A program made the position numbers and the translations under genes. A DNA stretch of 45,659 nt from an uncultured Verrucomicrobiota bacterium. GTDB lineage: Bacteria > Verrucomicrobiota > Verrucomicrobiia > Chthoniobacterales > JACTMZ01. The stretch spans positions 1-45,659 of the forward strand of contig CAJBKE010000044.1 of the NCBI GenBank assembly GCA_903953565.1, written 5' to 3'. The notes below the pieces were generated by a model. The model saw only the letters and a list, made by a program, of their open reading frames with translations. It had not been told where the DNA came from and searched no databases. Position 1 is the stretch's first letter. Each line of letters opens with the position of its first letter. Shown in pieces: positions 24,806 through 32,612 of the stretch.

Positions 24806-26242
24806 CTACGCAAGCGCCGAAGCAAAGCGCTGCTTCAATTCCTCCCATGGCTCGGTGCCGACGGCGACGCGGAGGAGATGCGGGTCGATGCCGCATTCCT
24901 TGGCCCAAGCGAGTTCGTGGTAGTGGGCAAGTTGCACGTAGGGGCAGACGAGGGAGTATTTCGTGCCGAGGCTGATGCCGTGGCTGAGACGGAGATGTTC
25001 GAAGATGCGCGGGGTGTTCTTCGCCGCATCATGCGGGAGGAACGACATGACCGCGCCGTAGCCGCCCTGCGGTTTTCGCAGTTGGTCGTAGACCGGCGAA
25101 GGGTTGAGTCCGGGATACCAGACATGGTCGATGGCCGGATGCGCAGCGAGCAAGCGGGCCAACTCGAGAGCATTGCGATTGGCGATTTGCATGCGCTCGG
25201 GAAAGTCGCGGCAGTTTTTTTCGAGGACTTCGAGATCCCGGGCGTAGATCCCGCCTGGAGCGGTGGAGGGGAGGTCATCGGCAAAGAGTCCGCGCGGATT
25301 GACGGTGAGGGCCCCCGCCATGACATCACCTTCGCCCGAAATCGCTTTGGTCAGACTTGTGGCGACGAAATCGACATGCGGTAAAACATCAACGTTGAAG
25401 AATGTGCCGATGGTGTCGTCCACCACCACAGGAACACCGTGTGCACTTGCCATTTCGTGCAGTGCCGGGAGATCCGGAACATTGAGCAGAGGGTTGCTGG
25501 GAAATTCGCAGAAAATACCGGCGATCTCCTCCTCGCCGAGCAATCCGGCGAGCGTCGACAAGTCCTTTGCATCGCCGCGCGGGAAGAACTCCACCCCGGC
25601 GCCGAATTTCGAAAGAATCTTCAGCGTATCGGTGTAGGGGAAACCGAACATGACCGTGCGTTTGCCCGGACGCCTCGCAGTGACCGCCTCGAAGGCGGTG
25701 TAGATGGCCGCCATGCCGCTCGGATGGAAGCTGATGTTTGCGGCCGGAGAACCCGACCATCCGGCGAGGCGATCGCGCAGGGCTTGCTCGAGCTTCGCAT
25801 CGGGGGAGGCGAGTGTGCGTGCGGTCAACCAATCCTCCGCGGCGCGCGAGGAGAGGATTCGTCCAGCGTGCTGCCAGTAGGCGCGTGCCGCCGGAAGATA
25901 CGCGGAGGGGAAGCAAGCCGCCCAGAGTCCTTCGACTCGCACCGCTCTTCCCTCGGCGAGCGCGGCGCACTGCTTGGCGGATTGTTCGTCGGCAAAGGGC
26001 AACACGTCGCGTCCGGATTTCGGTTCGAGGACCGCGCGGACTTTTTGGACAAGCGGGTGGAAAAAGAAACGCGGGTAGCCCGTGCGCAGGCGGTCCATGA
26101 CGCGCGGTTCTTTTTCTTCGTAGCCGATGATGTCGGACCAAGTCGGAAGGCAGACCGAGACGGCGTGGGGTGAATCGGGGATGGGCGCGCCGAGATCTTC
26201 TGGGCGGCAGAGCGGTGCGCGATGGAGAGGGTGGGGTGTCAT
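24806..26242 (-). CDS. cystathionine gamma-synthase-like PLP enzyme (long, Str2-like type)
   Basis: 478 residues, about 80-100 longer than the usual bacterial MetB. The fold-type I PLP core starts near residue 150: SFHPSGMAAIYTAF, the PLP-binding Asp in VPVVVDDTIGTFF and the Schiff-base Lys in VATSLTKAISGEGDVMAG (about residue 299). The SLTK.(I/F)SGE..VM.G version and the N-terminal extension with YPRFFFHPLV resemble the fungal Str2-type cystathionine gamma-synthases more than enteric MetB. The predicted reaction joins cysteine to an activated homoserine to give cystathionine. The PatB-like lyase just upstream would take cystathionine to homocysteine, so the pair makes a short transsulfuration route (inference). 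Confidence 0.87.
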   Translation of the reverse strand: MTPHPLHRAPLCRPEDLGAPIPDSPHAVSVCLPTWSDIIGYEEKEPRVMDRLRTGYPRFFFHPLVQKVRAVLEPKSGRDVLPFADEQSAKQCAALAEGRAVRVEGLWAACFPSAYLPAARAYWQHAGRILSSRAAEDWLTARTLASPDAKLEQALRDRLAGWSGSPAANISFHPSGMAAIYTAFEAVTARRPGKRTVMFGFPYTDTLKILSKFGAGVEFFPRGDAKDLSTLAGLLGEEEIAGIFCEFPSNPLLNVPDLPALHEMASAHGVPVVVDDTIGTFFNVDVLPHVDFVATSLTKAISGEGDVMAGALTVNPRGLFADDLPSTAPGGIYARDLEVLEKNCRDFPERMQIANRNALELARLLAAHPAIDHVWYPGLNPSPVYDQLRKPQGGYGAVMSFLPHDAAKNTPRIFEHLRLSHGISLGTKYSLVCPYVQLAHYHELAWAKECGIDPHLLRVAVGTEPWEELKQRFASALA

Positions 26243-26257
26243 GCGATCCTCGAATAA

Positions 26258-26319
26258 TGGAGGGCGGCCGACCTCGGCTGCCGCAGGAGGGAGCGGCTCG
26301 CGGGGACGCTCGCCCTCCA
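26258..26319. repeat. interspersed palindrome, family C
   Basis: Ends TGGAGGGCG (26258-26266) and CGCCCTCCA (26311-26319) are exact complements; inside are GCCGACCTCGGCTGC and AGCGGCTCGCGGGGACGCTC, each able to fold. It lies in the 103-base gap between the PatB-like and Str2-like genes, so a transcript covering both would carry it. One copy only was found here, but the layout mirrors families A and B. Confidence 0.6.
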
Positions 26320-26345
26320 GAGAATGGTCTGGCGGCAGGGCATGG

Positions 26346-27491
26346 TTATTGTGAAGACAGGGCTCGCACCATGCGGCTCAATGCCTCGTCGAGTTGCGCG
26401 CGGGGGCAACCGAAGTTCAGACGGAGAAATCCTGGTGCGGCGCCGAAGGGCACGCCATCGGACAAGCCGACGCCGTGCTCCTCGAAGAATTTGCATGCGT
26501 TCGGCAAACCGAGAGCGCGCGCATCGAGCCATGCGAGGTAGGTGGCTTCGACATGCCAGGTGAAGATGCCGGGAAGCGACGATGCGATGAAGCTTTCCAA
26601 GTGATCGCGGTTGGCGCGCAAGACGCCAAGGAGTTCATCTCGCCAAGGCCATCCGTGCCGCAAGGCGGCCTCGCATCCAGTGTAGCCGAAGGCGTTGATC
26701 TCGGTTATGAGCCCGCGCGCGGCGCGTTGGAAGGTGCGGCGTGTTGTCGCGTCGGGAATAACCAGAAAAGCGCAGGCCAGTCCGGCAAGATTGAAGGTTT
26801 TGCTCGGGGCAAACATCGCGACCATTGGTGGTCCGTCGGGTCCGGCGAATTTCAGTCCGCTGGTGTGCGGTAGATCATCGAGCACAAGGTCGCAGTGGAT
26901 TTCGTCGGAGATGAGGATCAACTGGTGACGACGGCAGAACTCGACGAGGCGCGCAACGGTTGCTTCCGGGAAAACGCGTCCGACCGGATTGTGCGGGTTG
27001 CAGAGGATGAAAAGTTTCGTTTGCGGCGTGACCGCGTTCTCCAGCGCGTCGAAGTCGATGTTCCAAACACCGTCTTTTTCCGCGAGGTCGACTGTGCGGA
27101 GCCCGACGCCGGCGAATTCCGGGGCGCTGAGGAACGGCGGATAGACCGGCGTGCAGGTGAGGACTTCCTCGCCGGATTGGACAAAGGCGCGGCAGGCGAG
27201 GTTGAGAGCCGGGACGAGTCCGGGGAACCAGACGATTTGCTCTGGCGTAGCGGCGTAACCATGGTGCGTCTGCAGGTAATCGAGCGCGGCATCGACGGTC
27301 GATTTCGGCGGGACGGTGTAGCCGAAGACGCCGTGGGCGGCGCGTTGCTGCAATGCGTTGAGGATTTCCGGCGCGGAAACAAAATCCATATCCGCGACCC
27401 ACATGGGCACGGTGTCGCGCCCGGGGTAGCGCTCCCATTTGAGCGAGCCGGTGCCGCGGCGGTCGGGGCAGGTGTTGAAATCGTAAGTCAC
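26346..27491 (-). CDS. PatB/MalY-type aminotransferase (probable cystathionine beta-lyase)
   Basis: 381 residues from a GTG at 27491, which yields the family's usual opening 'YDFNTCPDRRGTGSLKWERYPGRDTVPMWVADMDF'-like sequence; no ATG is near and upstream frame overlaps the Nramp gene. Class I/II PLP aminotransferase fold: NPHNPVGRVF, SDEIHCDL with the PLP Asp, FAPSKTFNLAGL with the Schiff-base Lys (about 230) and a C-terminal RLNFGCPR carrying the carboxylate-binding Arg. PatB/MalY enzymes split cystathionine or other C-S compounds. Its place next to the cystathionine gamma-synthase-like gene supports a methionine role. Confidence 0.92.
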   Translation of the reverse strand: MTYDFNTCPDRRGTGSLKWERYPGRDTVPMWVADMDFVSAPEILNALQQRAAHGVFGYTVPPKSTVDAALDYLQTHHGYAATPEQIVWFPGLVPALNLACRAFVQSGEEVLTCTPVYPPFLSAPEFAGVGLRTVDLAEKDGVWNIDFDALENAVTPQTKLFILCNPHNPVGRVFPEATVARLVEFCRRHQLILISDEIHCDLVLDDLPHTSGLKFAGPDGPPMVAMFAPSKTFNLAGLACAFLVIPDATTRRTFQRAARGLITEINAFGYTGCEAALRHGWPWRDELLGVLRANRDHLESFIASSLPGIFTWHVEATYLAWLDARALGLPNACKFFEEHGVGLSDGVPFGAAPGFLRLNFGCPRAQLDEALSRMVRALSSQ

Positions 27492-27541
27492 TGGACGTGA
27501 GAGAATGTCATTCCCGACGCGCGGGGCAAGACGGATGCGCG

Positions 27542-28882
27542 TCAGGCGGCCGACGGGCCGAACTTGAACCAAAGGAAATAGAGCGCGAAGGCGGCCTGCA
27601 GAACGATGGCAATCCAACTCCATGTGGTCATACCGGCCCCGGGTTGCTGGTCCTTCGGCACTTCCGCGGCATGGATAGCGCGGTGATTGAAATAGGAAAG
27701 GACCGGCGCGGTGAGGAAGGAAAGCGTGGTGGCCAGGTCGACCAGCGCGGTGAAGCTCGACATGCCCCAGATAAGGATGGCGAGCGCGCCTGCGCAGAGA
27801 ACGGCGAAGGAGGCGCGGTAGACGCGGCGATCGCCCTCGGGCGGAAAGGAATCACCGGCCGTCGATTGTGGAGAAAAAGCGAGACGCATTTGGACGACAA
27901 GCGCGGCAAGAACGCGTGGGAACGCATCGACCACCGTGACCACGGTCGAGAGCATGACGAGGAACGCGGCGGTTCCGATGACTGGCCGGGCCCAGCCGCC
28001 GAGACTTGTCGTGTAGAGGTCGATGACCTGCGCGGCGAATTTCGAAGCGCTGTTTTCGAAGGTCAGTCCCTGTCCGTGCATCAGTCCTGTGCCGAGCAGG
28101 ACGAAAGCGAGGGCAAGGAGCAGCGTGCCAAGGTAGCCGACATCAAAATCGAGCAACACATTGCGCGGTTCGGGTTTGGTTCCGGAATGGTCGGCGCGCG
28201 CCAGCGTCCACAGCGAACTCCACACGGATATGTCGATGGCCGAGGGCATCCAGCCGATGAGCGCGACGCAGAAGGCGATGCCGGCAAGATCGAAGACCGC
28301 ACCCGAGGGAATGAGCGCGTCCCACGACCAGTTGATGTTGTGCCATTGCGTGATCATAGCCAACACGGTGCAGATGGAGAGGGCGGGCATGACCACCTTG
28401 ATGAAGCGATCCAGCCAGACGTAGCCTCCGCAAGAGAGCAGCGTCGCGCCGACCGCGAGGATAACGGCCGAAACCACGACCGGGCCGTTGGCCGCGCCGA
28501 CGGTCGAGGCGAGCAGGGGATCGAGTCCGAGCCAGGCAGTGGTCACGCCTGCGCTCACCAGGGTTACGACCGCTGTGATGGTGAACATCGTGCCCAGCGT
28601 GAGCAGCGCGAAGACGACCAGCGTCCATCGTCCTTGTCGGCGGTAACCGTCAAGCAGGGAGTGTCCGGTGGCAGCGGCGTATTGCGGTCCGAAACGGAAC
28701 GCGGGGAATTTGACGACATTGGCAAGGACAACGACGAGGAGCATCGACAATCCGAACATCGCGCCGGCGCGCGTCGATTGGACAAGGTGGGAGACGCCGA
28801 CTGCCGCGCCGGCGAAGAGGAGCCCGGGGCCGAAGGCCGCCCAGAAAGACCGGGAGGAGGCGGTTGCTGGTTCGGAATTCAC
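27542..28882 (-). CDS. divergent Nramp-family transporter
   Basis: 446 residues with about 11 hydrophobic helices. GPGLLFAGAAVGVSHLVQSTRAGAMFG opens helix 1 in the Nramp/divalent-metal position, but the metal-binding DPGN is replaced by GVSH. In helix 6 the usual MPH is MPSAID (IGWMPSAIDISVW). The later YLGTLLLAL and the C-terminal half keep the family pattern. With the canonical Asp/Asn/Met metal ligands changed, the cargo is unlikely to be plain Mn/Fe. It is 51 bases upstream of, and on the same strand as, the PatB-like gene, which could place it in the sulfur unit. Confidence 0.85.
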   Translation of the reverse strand: MNSEPATASSRSFWAAFGPGLLFAGAAVGVSHLVQSTRAGAMFGLSMLLVVVLANVVKFPAFRFGPQYAAATGHSLLDGYRRQGRWTLVVFALLTLGTMFTITAVVTLVSAGVTTAWLGLDPLLASTVGAANGPVVVSAVILAVGATLLSCGGYVWLDRFIKVVMPALSICTVLAMITQWHNINWSWDALIPSGAVFDLAGIAFCVALIGWMPSAIDISVWSSLWTLARADHSGTKPEPRNVLLDFDVGYLGTLLLALAFVLLGTGLMHGQGLTFENSASKFAAQVIDLYTTSLGGWARPVIGTAAFLVMLSTVVTVVDAFPRVLAALVVQMRLAFSPQSTAGDSFPPEGDRRVYRASFAVLCAGALAILIWGMSSFTALVDLATTLSFLTAPVLSYFNHRAIHAAEVPKDQQPGAGMTTWSWIAIVLQAAFALYFLWFKFGPSAA

Positions 28883-28952
28883 GCGCGGGGAGGTTGATAG
28901 AATGCGGGTGTGTACGCCGGCGAGGAGAAAGGGATCCGCAGAGTGCGGAGGA

Positions 28953-29025
28953 TAAGGTGGATCGCGCCCTCCGGGCGCGATGAGGTTTGGGGATTATCGC
29001 GATGGGGACATCGCGATCCACCTTA
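28953..29025. repeat. interspersed palindrome, family B (copy 1)
   Basis: Perfect 14-bp ends TAAGGTGGATCGCG (28953-28966) and CGCGATCCACCTTA (29012-29025). Inside, ATCGCGCCC/GGGCGCGAT and ATCGCGAT/ATCGCGAT can form competing hairpins. The right end overlaps the GNAT gene's stop codon: its TTA (29023-29025) is the TAA read on the minus strand. The second copy is at 36974-37046. Confidence 0.85.
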
Positions 29026-29694
29026 ACTGGTCGACTCGGCGAGGATGCCGTCGTCGAGGTCTTTGATCACGGTGCAGAGGTAAACAGGTTCGTCGCGGTG
29101 GGCGCGGTATTTGGTGATTTCCTTTTTTTCCACGACACGGAAACCGAAGCGTTCGAAAACTTTGGCGCCGCGGCGTTCTTCGAAGGTCACCACTTGTCCG
29201 AAGACTTTCTTTTCTCCGTGGGCCCGGAGGTGGTGGAGGAATTGGACGAGCAATTCGCGCGAGCGGACGAGGCCCTGGACTTCGGGGAGGAGATTGAAAT
29301 GAAAATGGGGCACGCGGCGCGGAGCGGCGGGGACTTCGCGCCAGGCATTGAGGAGAATCCAGCGGACGAATGCTTTCGAGGCTTTGTTGTAGCGGGGATA
29401 GCGGAAAGCTCCTCGGGCGAAGAGTGAGAGATTGTGGAAGAAATTGTAAAACTGCTGCAGGAAGGGGCGGCGCGATCCCATGAGGTAGCCCTTCAATTCG
29501 CCGTCCTGCTCGAGCACGAAAGTCGATTCGGGCTCCCAGTCGGTGTAAAATTTCGTGAGGTAATCGGCGAAAAGTTCGCGGTCCTGAAAAACAGGATCGA
29601 TCGCTTTGCCCAGGTAACCAGTTTCGCAACAAAGCCGGCGCACGGCTGCGCGATCGGAAGATTGATACGGCCTGATGACGGCAGCGGATGGCAT
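29023..29694 (-). CDS. GNAT-family N-acetyltransferase
   Basis: 223 residues from the ATG at 29694; the open frame extends upstream but those codons cover the glycosyltransferase gene. It begins IRPYQSSDRAAVRRLCCETGY, a standard GNAT first strand and helix; the acetyl-CoA core is in the second half (HFHFNLLPEVQGLVRSRELLVQFLHHLRAHGEKKVFGQV ... GAKVFERFGFRVVEKKEI). The 'FERFGF.VV' ending of the fold is clear. The substrate is unknown. It starts 14 bases after the glycosyltransferase stop, so the two are co-transcribed. Its stop codon lies inside palindrome B. Confidence 0.85.
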   Translation of the reverse strand: MPSAAVIRPYQSSDRAAVRRLCCETGYLGKAIDPVFQDRELFADYLTKFYTDWEPESTFVLEQDGELKGYLMGSRRPFLQQFYNFFHNLSLFARGAFRYPRYNKASKAFVRWILLNAWREVPAAPRRVPHFHFNLLPEVQGLVRSRELLVQFLHHLRAHGEKKVFGQVVTFEERRGAKVFERFGFRVVEKKEITKYRAHRDEPVYLCTVIKDLDDGILAESTS

Positions 29695-29708
29695 AGCGTC
29701 AGCGACTC

Positions 29709-30869
29709 TTAACGGCGCGCCACCTCGGCGTAAACCCCGAAAAGCCTCTCGAACACACGGTCCCATCCGTAGGACTGGTGCACGCGGGCGGCGGCTGCCT
29801 GCCCTTCGGTCTTCAGATCGCGTCCGGCCATGGCGCGAATGGCATCGGCTAGGGCCGCGGGGGAGTTTTCCGCGGCCCAGTGTATCTGGTCGGTGAAGAT
29901 GATGCGGTCCATGTAACTGCCGCGGATGCCGACCACGGGAGTTCCGCTCGCTTGGCTCTCGAGCGCGACGAGACCGAAGGTTTCCTGCAAGCTCGGGTGC
30001 ACGAAAAGATCGGCCGCCCGGTAGATGCGCGCGAGTTGCTGCCCGTCGCCCTGGTAGGGCAGCCAATGGACGCCGGGGTTGCGCTCGCGGAGGCGCGAGA
30101 GGTGGCGCCGCTCGGTGCCGTCGCCGACGACCACCAGCGCAAAACGCGCACCGTCCAGTTTTTCAAAAGCTTCAAAAAGCGTGACGACGTTTTTTTCCGG
30201 CGCGAGTCGCCCGACGTAGAGGAGCAGAATTTTGTCGTCGGCGATGTCGAGGGCTTCGCGCACCTGCCGGCGTTCATCGGGGGCGGGCTGCGCGTGGAAA
30301 AGTTTCGTGTCCACCCCCAGCTCGCCCAAGCGTGTGTTGCGAACACCCCAGTCCGCCAGAACTTGCGCGAGGGCCGGCGAGGGGACGATGGTCGCGGCGA
30401 AGCGGTTGTAAAGTTCGCGCACATAGCGCCGCGCGATATCGCGCGTGATATCGACGGCGATATGTCCGAAAAATTTGTCCACCGTGCGCAGGTAGGCCTC
30501 GGGGAAATGCGAGTGGTAAAAAGCGACCACGGGAATGCCGAGCGCGTCGCCCGAGGCGAGCCCCTTCCATGCCACCTGATAAGGATCGCCGGACTCGATG
30601 ACGTCGGGACGCTCCTTCTCGAGGACTTCCTCGACGGCAGTGAGATTGAGCAGCACGCGATAGCGTGCGGTGCGCGAAACGAGAGGCGACTTGATGGTGT
30701 AGACGCGCGACGACCCGTCCTCGCGGCAGGCCGTTTCGGCACCGGGAATAACCAGAACGTGCTTGTCGTCCGGCCGGGCGCGGCGGATCCAGGCGATTTT
30801 TTCCGAAACGTAGCGCCTCACCCCGCCGCCGACCGGCGAGTAGAATTGGGTGAGATCGCAGATTTTCAT
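29709..30869 (-). CDS. GT4 family glycosyltransferase
   Basis: 386 residues, GT-B fold. The N-terminus has DLTQFYSPVGGGVRRYVSEK with the glycine-rich acceptor loop; HSHFPEAY carries an active-site-like His; the donor half has LLYVGRLAPEKNV and the retaining E-x7-E motif in ETFGLVALESQASGTPVV. GT4 enzymes add hexoses to lipids or polysaccharides at the membrane. Its partner in the operon is the GNAT protein; an acetylated glycoconjugate is possible but not shown. Confidence 0.94.
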   Translation of the reverse strand: MKICDLTQFYSPVGGGVRRYVSEKIAWIRRARPDDKHVLVIPGAETACREDGSSRVYTIKSPLVSRTARYRVLLNLTAVEEVLEKERPDVIESGDPYQVAWKGLASGDALGIPVVAFYHSHFPEAYLRTVDKFFGHIAVDITRDIARRYVRELYNRFAATIVPSPALAQVLADWGVRNTRLGELGVDTKLFHAQPAPDERRQVREALDIADDKILLLYVGRLAPEKNVVTLFEAFEKLDGARFALVVVGDGTERRHLSRLRERNPGVHWLPYQGDGQQLARIYRAADLFVHPSLQETFGLVALESQASGTPVVGIRGSYMDRIIFTDQIHWAAENSPAALADAIRAMAGRDLKTEGQAAAARVHQSYGWDRVFERLFGVYAEVARR

Positions 30870-30885
30870 GCAGGCCCGCGGAGGG

Positions 30886-30911
30886 CCGGCGGCGGGGACG
30901 CCGCCGCTACA
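30886..30911 (-). repeat. interspersed palindrome, family A variant
   Basis: Read on the minus strand: TGTAGCGGCGG, CGTCCCC, GCCGCCGG. It fills the 48-base gap between trxB and the glycosyltransferase gene and so would be carried in a shared transcript. Confidence 0.65.
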
Positions 30912-30917
30912 GGAGGA

Positions 30918-31838
30918 TCATTCGCGTGCGGCGAGGAAGCGCTCGGCCTCGATGGCGGCGGCGCAGCCTTGGCCGGCGGCGGTGATGGCTTGGCGGTAAA
31001 CATGGTCGGCCACATCGCCGGCCGCGTAGACACCGGCAACGTTTGTTTTCGTGCCGTCGTGCTGGATGAGATAGCCGTTCTCGTCCGTGTCGAGTTTGCC
31101 GCGGAACGGTGCGGTGTTCGGCGCGTGTCCGATGGCGACGAAGACGCATTTGACCTCCAGTTCCGAGCGGGCGCCGTTTTGCGTGTCCTCGAGGACGATA
31201 CCGCGGACGTGGCCTTCGTTGTCGACGAGATATTCGACCGGTTTGCGGTTCCAGAGGACTTCGACCTTCGGATTGGAGAGGGCGCGGTCGGCCATGATTT
31301 TCGAGGCGCGCAGGGAGTCGCGGCGGTGGATGAGATAAACCTTCGAGGCGAAGCGGGTGAGGAAAGTGGCTTCTTCGCAGGCGGAGTCGCCGCCGCCTAT
31401 GACACAGACCGGAACATCGCGGTAAAACGCGCCGTCGCATGTGGCGCAGGAGGTGAGTCCGTGGCCGATGAGTTTCTTCTCGTCCGGAAGATCGAGCCAT
31501 CGTGCGGCGGCTCCGCTGGCCACGATGAGGGTTTCGGTGTCGATCCAGTCGCCGTCGATCTTGACGCGGTGGTTCCTGTCGCCGGGCTCGAATTCCTCGA
31601 GCGTTCCGAATTGGAACCGCGCGCCGAATTTTTCGGCCTGTGCCTGCATGCGCATGATGAGGTCGGGGCCGTCGACGCCCTCGGGGAAGCCGGGGAAATT
31701 TTCCACTGCGGTGGTGGTGGTGAGTTGTCCACCGGGTTGTTTGCCTTGCAGCACGAGGGGCGAGAGCGAAGCGCGCCCGGTGTAAATGGCCGCGGTGAGT
31801 CCGGCGCAGCCGGTGCCGACGATGACAACTTTTTCCAT
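30918..31838 (-). CDS. trxB: thioredoxin-disulfide reductase
   Basis: 306 residues, full family length. It transfers electrons from NADPH via FAD to thioredoxin. The FAD-binding GTGCAGLTAA (7-16), the redox pair CATC in SCATCDGAFYRD (near 132), the NADPH-binding GGGDSACEE and the C-terminal GVYAAGDVADHVYRQAITAAGQGC are all in place. It starts 83 bases downstream of the DUF1802 gene stop. It is the only thioredoxin-system gene here. Confidence 0.98.
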   Translation of the reverse strand: MEKVVIVGTGCAGLTAAIYTGRASLSPLVLQGKQPGGQLTTTTAVENFPGFPEGVDGPDLIMRMQAQAEKFGARFQFGTLEEFEPGDRNHRVKIDGDWIDTETLIVASGAAARWLDLPDEKKLIGHGLTSCATCDGAFYRDVPVCVIGGGDSACEEATFLTRFASKVYLIHRRDSLRASKIMADRALSNPKVEVLWNRKPVEYLVDNEGHVRGIVLEDTQNGARSELEVKCVFVAIGHAPNTAPFRGKLDTDENGYLIQHDGTKTNVAGVYAAGDVADHVYRQAITAAGQGCAAAIEAERFLAARE

Positions 31839-31880
31839 GGGGTGGGGAGATTAAGGGAATCGGCGCGGCGGGGCCAAGCT

Positions 31881-31911
<31 letters not shown>

Positions 31912-31921
31912 GAACGAAAAA

Positions 31922-32476
31922 TCAATCCAAGATGGCGCGCAATTCGTGCTCCAACTCGGCGAAACGTTCGTCGCTCAGGACGGAAACGCGCGAGCAGGAT
32001 TCGAGGTCGGCGTCCATTTCGGCCCACGAGCGGCAACCCCCGAACGATTTCTGCCAGGCAACGCGTTGTGGCGGGTCGAGACGGTAGACGCGGAGCAGCG
32101 CGACCTGCACGCCAGGCTCGGGCTTTTGGTTGAACCGGGCCTCGACCTCCTCCGGGGTGAGGATGTGGTAGGTTTGCAAGCGTGCAAGGGCTACCCGGTC
32201 GGTGACCACTTTATGCCAGACCAGCGTGGCAGCGTGGCGGATTTCCACCGGGTCCTGATCGCCCTCCGCCCCGCTTTGGCGCGCCGAGAAGGCCGCCTCG
32301 GGCACGACGCGTTCGGCCTGTTGATGGAAGAAAGTGGGCAAAAGGACGAACTCCCCGTGTTCGAAACGGAGCCCGTCCTTTCCTTCGGCGATGCCGCCCT
32401 TGCGGATGACAATGACCTGCCGCCCGGAGCCTAGGGCCTCGCAGACAACGTCCCATTCTTTCAGCGCAGGCAACAT
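31922..32476 (-). CDS. DUF1802 family protein
   Basis: About 184 residues from the ATG at 32476. That start begins MLPALKEWDVV, which is where DUF1802 homology begins (ALKEW, then GRQVIVIRKGGIAEG and FEHGEFVLLPTFFHQ). A longer start at 32548 exists but adds 24 unrelated residues and runs close to the bamA leader. The function of the family is unknown; no catalytic motif is evident. It is the first gene of the minus-strand run DUF1802-trxB-GT4-GNAT and is divergent from bamA. Confidence 0.85.
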   Translation of the reverse strand: MLPALKEWDVVCEALGSGRQVIVIRKGGIAEGKDGLRFEHGEFVLLPTFFHQQAERVVPEAAFSARQSGAEGDQDPVEIRHAATLVWHKVVTDRVALARLQTYHILTPEEVEARFNQKPEPGVQVALLRVYRLDPPQRVAWQKSFGGCRSWAEMDADLESCSRVSVLSDERFAELEHELRAILD

Positions 32477-32612
32477 GGGTTCTATATAGCCGCCTTCGTC
32501 CACGGGGCCAAGCCGCTCGATGATGAGGGGATTCCGGCTTGACCTCATCTTCGGCTTCCCCCACTAAGAACAGGTTCGCCCCATCCAGAAAGCCCACCAA
32601 ATCCGCATCTTC

